Source: a virus. Taken from it: 64,000 nucleotides of DNA. Both the position numbers and the translations under genes were made by a program. This document shows, in pieces, positions 41,353 to 50,700 of the stretch. The stretch lies in the IMG/VR virus record IMGVR_UViG_3300027336_000001, positions 124,001 to 188,000 of that record; one strand, 5' to 3'. Position 1 is the stretch's first letter, and the number at the start of each line of letters is the position of its first letter. Under the pieces are notes generated by a model. The model searched no databases and had not been told where the DNA came from. It saw only the letters and a program-made list of their open reading frames with translations.

Positions 41353-42096
41353 ATGTCTAACCTACTGTTTCAAAAATTTGAACAAATCGTCTTAAAACGA
41401 ATTGAAGAAAATGATCAAGATGTTAAAGACTTCCTACAGGCTCTTGATCCTAATTTTTACTCTCAATCCGAATTATGGTTAAATGTTTTACAACACCATA
41501 CTTGTTTTGAACTTAACACTAATGAAAATATCTCTTTGTATGCTTTCATGCTTTATCAAGCAGATGCCACCACTTTAACAGATACTCGTCAAGCTGGTAA
41601 AGATACTACTACCATCTTAGGTAAAGAAATTGGATCAGTGCCTTTGGCTGAAGATAGTGTCTATTCTTTTAAAGATCAAGATGGTATTTTGTGTCCAACT
41701 ACTTTGCATACTCGCATTAAAGATAAAACTACTTTCTCTACTCTTGATTACTGTATTTCTAAATACCTTGAATCACATGATCCTTATTACTTCACTTTCT
41801 ATTACCTTTCTCTTGGTGATGTTCTTTTAAGTACTCTTCAAAATGTCTTATTAGATCATCCTGCACAGCAATGGATTTTTCAACAATTATCTGTTGCTCT
41901 GCAAGTAGAGGCTGATCTTGCTTCTTTAAAACATATCCCTGATCTTGATGATTTACATGATCTCATGGTCAATAAATATGGATCAAAACTTAGAGATTTG
42001 AATGAGATGTATCCTTTCCAAGAGCAATATGGATTGCATTACCAATATAAGAGAAAGCCATTACATTATTTTATGAAAAAATATTTTTCTTATTGA
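41353..42096 (+). CDS. Protein of unknown function, 247 aa
   Basis: AAAAAGGTAAACACT precedes the ATG. Aromatic-rich, predicted mixed alpha/beta, with no hydrophobic segment. The C-terminal 50 residues (PDLDDLHDLMVNKYGSKLRD, then MYPFQEQYGLHYQYKRKPLHYF) are distinctive but match nothing I know. It overlaps the -35 region of the next class A promoter only at its very end. It is preceded by an 8 bp hairpin rather than a class A promoter, so it may be a late gene. Confidence 0.6.
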   Translation: MSNLLFQKFEQIVLKRIEENDQDVKDFLQALDPNFYSQSELWLNVLQHHTCFELNTNENISLYAFMLYQADATTLTDTRQAGKDTTTILGKEIGSVPLAEDSVYSFKDQDGILCPTTLHTRIKDKTTFSTLDYCISKYLESHDPYYFTFYYLSLGDVLLSTLQNVLLDHPAQQWIFQQLSVALQVEADLASLKHIPDLDDLHDLMVNKYGSKLRDLNEMYPFQEQYGLHYQYKRKPLHYFMKKYFSY

Positions 42097-42134
42097 ACTT
42101 GCAATAAATCTTAATCCTAAGTGTTTATGTAGTA
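42093..42134 (+). promoter_or_regulatory. Class A promoter
   Basis: TTGCAA (42099-42104), 17 bp, TGTTTA (42122-42127). It overlaps the last codons of 41353 and precedes the unit 42166-45753, which includes the restriction-modification gene. Confidence 0.7.
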
Positions 42135-42165
42135 TCAATAACAAAAACACAAAGGATTAGTCAAA

Positions 42166-42447
42166 ATGACAAATCAAAAAACATGGTCTACTAACCAACC
42201 TAAATTCAATTGGACTAACATTTCTGAACATCCTGCACCACCTGCATGGGGTCAAATGAGTACCTTACCTAAATCCACTGATGAATGGTCTTTAGCAGAT
42301 ATTGATCCAAGTGAATGGTGTGATCCTGTTGAAAAACAAGATGAATATCCTATGGAAGAAGACACCACTGACTATAACAGTCAAGAATGGAAAGATGGTC
42401 AAGCAAGATTTAAAGAAATCTGTGAAGCATATAGAAAGTCTAAGTAA
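42166..42447 (+). CDS. Small acidic Trp-rich protein, 93 aa
   Basis: AAAGGATTAGTCAAA precedes the ATG. Seven Trp residues in 93 and a low-hydrophobicity acidic sequence (WSLADIDPSEWCDPVEKQDE, then MEEDTTDYNSQEWKDGQARF) suggest an extended protein that binds a partner. It is first in the class A unit that leads to the restriction-modification gene. It could be an inhibitor or adaptor of that enzyme, but proximity is the only support. Confidence 0.55.
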   Translation: MTNQKTWSTNQPKFNWTNISEHPAPPAWGQMSTLPKSTDEWSLADIDPSEWCDPVEKQDEYPMEEDTTDYNSQEWKDGQARFKEICEAYRKSK

Positions 42448-42456
42448 TCCACAAAA

Positions 42457-42738
42457 ATGTTAAAAGAAGAAGATTTATACCTTAAAGTACAAAGTGGAAC
42501 TTTAAATGAATTTCTTTGCACAAAGTTCTATGATCATTTCTTTTTTCTCTCTCTTAAAAGTCTTGATGTTAATAGTTTTCTTTTGGTTACAAACACCAAC
42601 ACAATCCATCATGTTTACCATGATGGAAAAGAATGGCTGTACTCATACAAAGATACTTATCTCTTTGCACAACCTAAATATCTAAAGATTGACTCAGATC
42701 TTTACTCTTTTGTTCTCAAAAAAAGACATGAAATATAA
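42457..42738 (+). CDS. Small protein of unknown function, 93 aa
   Basis: The product (MLKEEDLYLKVQSGTLNEFL..., HVYHDGKEWLYSYKDTYLFA) is similar in its first 45 residues to the 78-residue protein at 62106-62342 (YQHLQSGTLNHYVLDSHLCS). This includes the exact QSGTLN block and a following FFxxSLK segment. No clear ribosome binding site, so possibly coupled. It ends directly before the restriction-modification gene. The wide separation of the two copies fits dispersed duplication. Confidence 0.58.
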   Translation: MLKEEDLYLKVQSGTLNEFLCTKFYDHFFFLSLKSLDVNSFLLVTNTNTIHHVYHDGKEWLYSYKDTYLFAQPKYLKIDSDLYSFVLKKRHEI

Positions 42739-45700
42739 ATGCTTACTACATACCTAAACCAACTTAAAGATATCGAATCTCGTAATGGTTCTGAATACTC
42801 TTATCGTCCTGCTCTTAAATCTATTCTTAAAGGTCTTGTCTTTACTGATGAACCAACAGGCAAAGGTAAAAATAAAATTGATATGGAAGTCTATACTCAA
42901 AACTCTTTGGTAGCTTTCTATATTGAAACTAAAAACCTTAATGAAGATTTATCTCATAAAAAACATCAAGACCAATTCAATAGATATAAGCAGGCATTTC
43001 CTAAATTGCTTATCACTAACTTTATTGACTTTGAATTTTACCAAGATGGCATCCTATTAGATAAATGCAAACTAGATGAAACCAATCCTGCCAGCTTTGA
43101 TAAGTTTAATACCTTGCTAGATAACTTCATGGCAAGCACTATCCATTTTAATAATCCTTTGGCATTAGCTAAAAAACTTGCAGATAAAACTAAGCTACTT
43201 AAAGCAGACATCTTATCTACTTTAAATACTGATGATCTTGAAATTGAGCAAAAGATTAAAACCAAAAAGAAATACAAGCTGGTGGCATATAGAAATGAAT
43301 TTAAAAAGATGCTTATTGAAGATATTGATAACAGTCAATTTGCAGACCTTTATGCACAAACTTTAAGTTATGGTTTATTTGCATCAAGGTATTATGCTTT
43401 CCAAAAAGATCCAAATGCTATCTTTACTAGATCAGATGCTTCAAATCTTATCCCAAATACCAATCCTTTATTAAAGCAATTCTTTGATACCATTAGCAAT
43501 GATAAGAATGAGTTATCCCAAAGCATCAATAATTTGATAGATGCAATCACAACCATTTTAGCTAACACGGATATGAGTAAAATCATTTCATCTTTAAAGC
43601 TGGCTAACAATGATATAGTTATTCACTTTTATGAGAATTTTTTAGAGCAATATGATCCTGAATTAAGAAAGCAAATGGGTGTTTGGTACACACCTGTAGA
43701 AGTAGTGGACTATATTGTAAAAGGTGTAGATGAAATCTTAAAGACTAAGTTTGCTATTAAAGATGGTATTTCATCTAGTGAAAAGCAATCCTATACCTAC
43801 AATAAAAAAGTAAAGGTAGGTGAAAACTCATATAAAACAGAAATGGTAAATAAAGAAAATGTGCATAAGGTACAGATTTTAGATCCTGCGACAGGCACAG
43901 GCAATTTTTTAAATTCAGTAGTTTCATATATCAAGAGTAATTACAAGTATCCTTCTTTATGGAATGATTATGTGAATAAAGATTTGATACCTAGATTAAA
44001 TGGTTTTGAATTGATGATGCCTTCTTATGTGATGGCACACATGAAGATGTATGAGTTATTAAAAGACAGTTTAAGTGAAGATACAGAAAGATTTAACATT
44101 TACTTAACAAACACCTTAAATGGTGCAGTGGATGTAGAAGAGCATTTATTGAGTGTGAGTGATTTGGTTTATCAATTAAATGAAGAGGCAATAGGAGCAA
44201 ATAGAGTAAGACAAGAACAGCCTGTGATGGTAGTTCTTGGCAATCCACCTTATAATGGTAGGAGTAAGAATAATGGCAAGTTTATTAATGATCTCATGGG
44301 TGATTATGCTATGAAAGGTAGCAGTGGTGCTTTAAATGATGACTACATTAAGTTTATTAGGTATGCACAGAATCTTATTGATCAAAATGGCAGTGGTGTA
44401 GTAGCTTATATTTCCAACAGTAGTTTCTTATCTTCTATTGGTATGACAAATATGAGAAAGTCTTTATTAGAAAGTTTTGATGAGATTTACATTCTTAATT
44501 TTAAAGATGAAAATGTTTTTAACATCAAGACACCTGTGTGCATCTCATTCTTCGTTAAGACTAATAAGAAAGTAGTAGGTAATTTGGCTAGTGTACACTA
44601 TCATGAAATTAAAGGCTCAAAGGAAGGTAAATTTAAATATTTGGAAACAAATTCAATTTCGGAAAATAATTTTATAAAAATAGAGATATTCAAGCCTGAA
44701 TATTACTTATATTATCAAGAAAGTTCTATTAAAAGTGAATACGACCAAAATAGTTTTTCTTTAGAACATTGCTTTAAAGAAAGCAGTATTGGTATCACAA
44801 CAGGTTGTGATAATTTACTTTTAGATACTAATTCAGATAGACTTTCTATGAAAATAGAAAATTATTTAAAAAATAGTATCTTACCTTTAGACTGTTCAGA
44901 AACAGTAAACACTAGGAAAATTCAGCAGTCTATAAATAAGAAAGAGGATGGTATTTTCTCTACCTTAACATATAGAGTTTTTGACACTAGACATTACTTT
45001 GATAGTAAATTGACAGCTCGTAGAAGAGAAGAAATCAAAAAACATGAGCAAGCGAAAGAGCAAATATTTTTAATTTATTCTCGAACCTGTTTTGAAGATA
45101 ATTTTGCACATATACAATACACAAAAACAATTCCTGATATTAAATTCTTTAAAGGTGACAGAGGTGTTCACTCTACACCTTTATTTCTCTATAATGAAGG
45201 CAGTAGCATTATGCCTGCATCTCAATCATCTAACTTCACAACTGACTTTCTAAACGAATTTGGGAAAGCAATCTCTAAATCTCACCAAGATGAACCCACA
45301 CTAGCTACAGACCAAACCTTCTCTTCTCTCGATACTATGGATTATATCTATGGTGTCCTTAACGATAAAGCATACACTACTAAATATAACCAATTCCTTA
45401 AATCAAATTATCCAAGAGTACCTTATCCACAATCTATTGCTACTTTCATCCAATATAAAGATGCAGGTAGTAAGTTAAGAGTCATCCACCTAGATGATAC
45501 TACTCAAGATACTACATCTACATACAATGCCACAACCAATAATAAGATTGAGAAAATCTTCTTTGATACAGATAAAGTGTATTTCAATAAGACTAGCTAT
45601 TTTGATAATATCTCTCAAGCCATGTTCGACTTTAAAATAGGTGCTTCACAGCCACTTAAAAATTGGTTGGAAAGTAGAAAAGATGATACCTTTGACCAAA

Positions 45701-45753
45701 CCATGATTGAACAATATTTAAATGTCATTTATAAAGTTAGACATTCTTGCTAA
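42739..45753 (+). CDS. Single-chain restriction-modification enzyme (type IIG-like), 1004 aa
   Basis: The N-terminal region has a PD-(D/E)xK-type nuclease pattern (D48...E63-T-K65 in VAFYIETK). A helical connector follows, then an N6-adenine methyltransferase with DPATGTGNF (382-390) and NPPY (502-505). The C-terminal 400 residues should be the target recognition domain. No helicase (DEAD/Walker) segment lies between nuclease and methylase, so this is closer to type IIG than to type ISP or type I. The ATG directly follows the upstream stop. In a phage it could degrade host or rival phage DNA or modify its own genome. Catalytic residues look intact. Modification specificity is unknown. Confidence 0.85.
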   Translation: MLTTYLNQLKDIESRNGSEYSYRPALKSILKGLVFTDEPTGKGKNKIDMEVYTQNSLVAFYIETKNLNEDLSHKKHQDQFNRYKQAFPKLLITNFIDFEFYQDGILLDKCKLDETNPASFDKFNTLLDNFMASTIHFNNPLALAKKLADKTKLLKADILSTLNTDDLEIEQKIKTKKKYKLVAYRNEFKKMLIEDIDNSQFADLYAQTLSYGLFASRYYAFQKDPNAIFTRSDASNLIPNTNPLLKQFFDTISNDKNELSQSINNLIDAITTILANTDMSKIISSLKLANNDIVIHFYENFLEQYDPELRKQMGVWYTPVEVVDYIVKGVDEILKTKFAIKDGISSSEKQSYTYNKKVKVGENSYKTEMVNKENVHKVQILDPATGTGNFLNSVVSYIKSNYKYPSLWNDYVNKDLIPRLNGFELMMPSYVMAHMKMYELLKDSLSEDTERFNIYLTNTLNGAVDVEEHLLSVSDLVYQLNEEAIGANRVRQEQPVMVVLGNPPYNGRSKNNGKFINDLMGDYAMKGSSGALNDDYIKFIRYAQNLIDQNGSGVVAYISNSSFLSSIGMTNMRKSLLESFDEIYILNFKDENVFNIKTPVCISFFVKTNKKVVGNLASVHYHEIKGSKEGKFKYLETNSISENNFIKIEIFKPEYYLYYQESSIKSEYDQNSFSLEHCFKESSIGITTGCDNLLLDTNSDRLSMKIENYLKNSILPLDCSETVNTRKIQQSINKKEDGIFSTLTYRVFDTRHYFDSKLTARRREEIKKHEQAKEQIFLIYSRTCFEDNFAHIQYTKTIPDIKFFKGDRGVHSTPLFLYNEGSSIMPASQSSNFTTDFLNEFGKAISKSHQDEPTLATDQTFSSLDTMDYIYGVLNDKAYTTKYNQFLKSNYPRVPYPQSIATFIQYKDAGSKLRVIHLDDTTQDTTSTYNATTNNKIEKIFFDTDKVYFNKTSYFDNISQAMFDFKIGASQPLKNWLESRKDDTFDQTMIEQYLNVIYKVRHSC

Positions 45754-45812
45754 AACTATTATTTCTTATCTAAAACAATTACAATTTAAACATTCTTATC
45801 TAAATCTATTAT
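45742..45812. repeat. Three imperfect 21-22 bp direct repeats at a convergent junction
   Basis: Copies at 45742-45762, 45761-45782 and 45791-45812 share TTCTT, CTAAA and ATTA blocks. The first encodes the end of the restriction-modification protein (its stop is TAA at 45751); the third covers the stop of the gene at 45809. They may be a scar of insertion or a binding array. Confidence 0.5.
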
Positions 45813-47083
45813 TCTTCATCGCCAAAGAAATCATCATCATCCATATCTTCACTAATGCCATCATCATATTCTTCTGATGCAAATTCATCCTGCTCTACAT
45901 CATCCTCACTTGGCTCTGTATTCCAAAGGTTTTCTAATTCTTCATCTTCGGATGATGTTCTTAATGGACTAGAATTATTTGCATATCCTTTATTATCAGG
46001 GATGACTTTAGCTGATCCACCACTTTGCACAACTTCAGTAATGTTATTTAATGCTACTGCTGGTGTTCTACCATGACTATCTGATCTATCTAAATTCAAA
46101 GTCTTATTTACAGGTGAATCAGGTGCTGTACTGCCTATGTCATCTGAATATCCTTTAGGTAAACTTTCTTTGCCTTTAAAATTATCTACACCACGATTTG
46201 TCTGCACACCTGTGGAAAAGCTATCTCTATTAGGTGGAATTACATCTCTTTGAAAATCTGCATTCTTTGTATTTAAAAATCCTGATGCTTGAATCATTTC
46301 ACTAACAAAAGCATTTCGTTCATTTTGACTACTTAAATTTGATTTAATATTTTGCCATGTTGCTGATTTCTGTAATGCTACATTAATCGTATTCATATTG
46401 CCTGCTTTGACAAATGGTTTCATCTCTTTAATAATAGATGCCATCACCATGTTCTTTTGTGCTTTGGCTAACTTTTGCTTTCTAGCCTCAACCATTTCTA
46501 ATTGCTTTTGCTCTTCTGCTTGCTTTAATAAATCCTGCTTTTGTTTTAATAATGCTTGTTTTTTTAATTGAGCCTGCTCTTGTGCAAACTTTTGATCTAA
46601 CCTGTCTTGAATAAGTTCATTTACAGATGATACCACAGATTTAATAGAATTACTATCTACACTGTCTTTAATCTCATTCCAAGTACTTGAATGCTTAAAT
46701 AATACTCTTAAATCATAATCCTCATCTTTTACTTTAGGCAAAATCTCATTACCTATTCTTACTGCAAATGACTTAATCTTATCATCTGTTAAACTTGCTT
46801 TTCTAATTACTTCAGGTCTTTGATTATTAGCTGGCATTGTGCTTTGTTGCCTATTTCCACTTCTTAATGATGCAATTCTTTCTGCCATTGATACTGTTTT
46901 TTGTGTTGGATTAATAGGCATCGCTTCTACCTTTTTCGCTGTTCGTTGTGGTTTTTCTTCTTCCTCTAATTTTTCCTCTTCACCTTCAATTTCATTTAAT
47001 TTCATCAATGCCATTGATGCTGTTCTTACTACTTCCCATAATGCCTTTTGGATTTGTGCTTTTTCATCACTTGCAAATTTCAT
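45809..47083 (-). CDS. Coiled-coil scaffold-like protein, 424 aa
   Basis: The start is at 47083 (AAAGGTGGAAAAAA), not at the ATG 81 nt upstream. The N-terminal third is acidic and helical, the middle (residues about 165-205) is a Lys/Gln coiled coil (KQALLKQKQDLLKQAEEQKQ), and the C-terminus ends in a very acidic tail (EEYDDGISEDMDDDDFFGDE). Two copies of a motif flank the coil: SSTWNEIKDSVDSNSIKSVV and SATWQNIKSNLSSQNERNAF. Coiled coil plus acidic tail is typical of phage scaffolding or core proteins, but capsid genes are not in view. It is divergent from 47163 with a class B-like element between them. Confidence 0.6.
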   Translation of the reverse strand: MKFASDEKAQIQKALWEVVRTASMALMKLNEIEGEEEKLEEEEKPQRTAKKVEAMPINPTQKTVSMAERIASLRSGNRQQSTMPANNQRPEVIRKASLTDDKIKSFAVRIGNEILPKVKDEDYDLRVLFKHSSTWNEIKDSVDSNSIKSVVSSVNELIQDRLDQKFAQEQAQLKKQALLKQKQDLLKQAEEQKQLEMVEARKQKLAKAQKNMVMASIIKEMKPFVKAGNMNTINVALQKSATWQNIKSNLSSQNERNAFVSEMIQASGFLNTKNADFQRDVIPPNRDSFSTGVQTNRGVDNFKGKESLPKGYSDDIGSTAPDSPVNKTLNLDRSDSHGRTPAVALNNITEVVQSGGSAKVIPDNKGYANNSSPLRTSSEDEELENLWNTEPSEDDVEQDEFASEEYDDGISEDMDDDDFFGDEE

Positions 47084-47121
47084 TTTTTTCCACCTTTGTT
47101 TGTGTATGCTTTCTATACAAT

Positions 47122-47140
47122 ACATATAATATATAAATAT
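47122..47140 (-). promoter_or_regulatory. Class B promoter, divergent region
   Basis: ACATATAATATATAAATAT lies about 39 nt upstream of the 47083 start on the minus strand. The same 79 bp must also hold the plus-strand promoter for 47163 (TATAAATATAAT). Confidence 0.4.
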
Positions 47141-47162
47141 AATACAAAGGATTTTTACACTC

Positions 47163-47723
47163 ATGGCAATTTCACCACCTTTAATTGCATCTACATTACT
47201 TGCAAGTAATCCTGCTCTTAAAGGTCAAAGCTGGATCTTATCCACTAATGCTCTTGGTCTAGGTATCTTTAATTGGATTAATTCTTCTGTTTTCGCTAAT
47301 GCCACTTGCACAGGTACTTTAGGTGTAGGCACTGCTAATGGTAAAGTTATTATCATTCCTAATACACCATTAGCATTAACAGGTTTTATTGCTAATGGTC
47401 TTGTTAGCTCCAACACCACTGCTATGGCTCAAGCGATTGCTACTTGCTTAAGCACTCTACCTATGCAATTTACAGGTATTAGTCCTATTGTGGGCACAGG
47501 TGCTTGTGCTATTGTTAATATCATTGCACCTTATCCAACTCTACTAGCAAGTTTACAATCTGCTTTCCCTGCTAGTGGAATACCTAATCCAAATCCTTTG
47601 CTTTTAAATGCCTTTGCTCTTAGTATAAGCAACTTATTTCTCACAGGTACAGGTATTGGTGCAGTCATCGGATCTGCTAGTGTAGTACCTTCTGTTTCAC
47701 CAATCATCTGTAAAATAGGATAA
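47163..47723 (+). CDS. Small hydrophobic virion protein, 186 aa
   Basis: AAAGGATTTTTACACTC precedes the ATG. Gly/Ala/Ser/Ile-rich with no charged clusters (few Lys, Asp or Glu) and a repetitive layout: PLIASTLLASNPALKGQ, then VGTANGKVIIIPNTPLAL and IGAVIGSASVVPSVSPIICK at the end. Such low-charge, Gly/Ala-rich sequences occur in tube or baseplate hub components. It lies 7 nt before the giant 2859-residue structural protein and forms a divergent unit with 45809. I infer a virion role, but the family is unknown. Confidence 0.6.
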   Translation: MAISPPLIASTLLASNPALKGQSWILSTNALGLGIFNWINSSVFANATCTGTLGVGTANGKVIIIPNTPLALTGFIANGLVSSNTTAMAQAIATCLSTLPMQFTGISPIVGTGACAIVNIIAPYPTLLASLQSAFPASGIPNPNPLLLNAFALSISNLFLTGTGIGAVIGSASVVPSVSPIICKIG

Positions 47724-47730
47724 TCAAAAT

Positions 47731-50700
47731 ATGTCTAGTAAAATCATTTTAGATACAAAAAATGCTAACACTAACCAATCTACTACAAGCCTTGCGACTA
47801 GATTTATTGGTAATCGTGATGCCTATCGTCAAGGTACTTTATGCTTTGATCAAGGTCAAGTTGAATATCTTCTCATCTCAACTAATAACTCTAAAATCGC
47901 ATGGTCTTTAAATCCTGTTCGCAATTACTCTATCACTGCAACAGGTAATATGGATGGCAACTATTATGAATACAAAATCCAAACCTATGATGCTATTAAA
48001 AGTCCTGTTGCCACTTCCACCAAATTCCTTAAACCTAATCTTTTCTACTCTCTTGTTAATAATCTCACTGATGCAAATTTCTATCTCGAAGAACCTTTAT
48101 TTCACTGGACTAGAAATGATACATCTAAACAAAGATTTGAATGGGATGGTCAAAATTGGAAACTCTTAAAAGGTGGGTCACCTGTTAGCTTAGGTATCTT
48201 AACACCAGACACATCTGAATACACTTTACCTAAAGGTATTATTGATGAAGATAATGTCTTTGTTAGTCTTATTTATGTTGGTCAAGACCTTATCCAAACT
48301 GAAACTAAAAAGTTCTCTGTTAAACCTGATCCTTTTACTTTCGATGGTACTTTTGATGCTGTTATCTTTGTTGATCAAAATAAAGTTCAATTTAAAGATA
48401 GCTTTATCCAAGCGAATGCAGGTAAAGAGATTTGGTTTTTTAATGAATCACTAGATATGTCAGATGGTATCGTCCATCCTGTATATGATGCTTATTACCT
48501 TTCACCTAAACCACAAGGATTTGAAACACCTTTATTAAGATTAGGCAATAGAGAATATCTTTCAGTTCAATATTATGATGATGAAAATCTTTTTCCCTTA
48601 TCTTTAGAAAAAGGGATTGCATATATCAGTAAACAAACAAGCAAGGTTTCTTTACTCAATCCTAATAACTACACTCTTTATTATGATGGTCTTGTCTTAA
48701 GTTCTAAACCTATTTCTTTTGTTGAACCTGTCTTAATTGAGAATGGCAAAGTTAATCCTAAAACAAACTTCACAGCAGGCTTTGATGTTATTGCAGATGG
48801 TACAGGTATTTTACCAACAGGTGATGATCCTACAAGTTCAAGACCTGATGGCAGTGGTTTAAAGATTGCAGTCTTAAATAAATATAATTATGTTGCCAAT
48901 AATGTGGGTGATATGATTGATGTCAATATTTATCCTACCTATGAAGATGTACCAAATGAACTTAAATGGTCTAAAGCATATTTGACACTTGTTAAAAATG
49001 CTATCGACTTCACTATCAATATTGAATTTAAATCTACATTCTTATCCTTTCAACAGGGTAGATATCTTTATTTTGTGCAAAGTGCTATTCCTCTTAAATC
49101 CTACACCAAATATAATGAAGGTAGTGATTTCAGAATTTACTCAGCTAAACAAGACAAATACACAATCACAGGTGGTGTACTTAGATTAGTTATCAATGGT
49201 ATCACTAGAAATCTTAATTTTAGTGGTTTAGCTGGCAGTAAACAAGCATGGGAAATTCAAGACCATTTTGACAATCTATTAGGATCTTCTAATAATCCTA
49301 TTAAATCCGAAAATAGATACCTTGTGCTTAAAGCTAGTTCATCTATTCAAATCTTAAACACTTCTGATTTAGAAATCCTACAGGCATTAGGTTTTGTTGC
49401 ACATCAAATTCTTACTGATTGGTATTTAACCACAGGTCTTTATTTAGATCTACAAAAAAGAAATAATGACAATGCAGATTATGATTTCACTAGCAACATT
49501 CTCTATAATGATATTCAAGTCAGTAAAGAAATCATTCAATCCACTTATGCCTTTTTAGATTTTATCCCAAGAGAAGATTATGATGGCTATGATGCGAATA
49601 CTTTCTTTAAAGTAGGTAAGAATACTTTAACAGCTGATGTAGAAATCCAACACCTTTTTAATGAAAGCAAATTTGCTTGGATTAGGAATATTACACGAAC
49701 TAGAAGAATAGATACACCTACTACCATTCTTGATCTTGAGCCCGGTGTTGTTGATCAATCCACTTCTATCACTTTAACCAAAGATAAATACACAGCTAAT
49801 CTTATTGAGAATGAAACCTTTGATACAAATATTTCAGGTTTTGCTAGATACTTCACTAGATACTCTAAACAAATTGAACAAGGCTATAATGCCATTATCA
49901 ATGATAACCTATATGTCTTAGATAACACCTATGATATTAATCCGAATGATTGGATTCAAACGAACTCAAACTTCTTTAAAGTAAATGAAGTAGATGGTGT
50001 TACACTCACTTTATCTAGTATGCCTTCCGATACTACTTGGAAAGCATATAAAGGATATTCAGAACCTGATCCAACACTCTTAACTTCCGAATGTTTTATT
50101 TCTCTTAATAATGTAAGATCATTCTTAAAGGTTAAGAAAGTTCATGCGACTACAACAAACACTCTTAAACAAATCATCACTGCTAAATGCTCTACTCTAG
50201 ATAATCTGATTGCTAGATATAATGACAATACAGAACAGCCTATTACTGTCCTTAAAGATATTGCTTTAGGTTTATCTACCGACCAATGCTTTGTTGATAT
50301 TACTGATCCAAGAGTTTTAGCTTTAGAATTTAAAATCCGTGTAGGTAGTGATGCTACTTTATACACACCTGTCTTTGACACACCATCATCTGATGTTTCT
50401 ATTGACAGTATCACAGGTGAAATCACTTTATCTAATATCCTATCTTCTATTACAGGTGATGTTGTCTTTATTCCATTAGCATATCAAAATATTGAAGTAT
50501 TGATCTCATCTGAAACAACAAGTGAATTTTATGGTCTTAATAAACCTGCATACATCATTGAAGAAATCTCTACTGATGATTATGTTGTAGAAACCACAGG
50601 TGGCAATATTTCTTTCTTAAGTCCTTTGGATGCAGGTGTTGGTATTGAAGTTGAATATTACACGGATGAAAACACTCAAATTGTTGAGCCTATTCTTTTC

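Noticed and set aside
42739-45753. Type ISP or type I restriction enzyme
   Set aside because: No helicase motifs (Walker A, DEAD box) lie between the nuclease-like start and the methylase, so a type IIG-like call is safer.
47163-47723. Holin or membrane protein call for the 186-residue hydrophobic protein
   Set aside because: The hydrophobicity is spread evenly with many Gly, Ser, Thr and Pro residues and no distinct membrane span; its place before the giant virion gene fits a structural role better.
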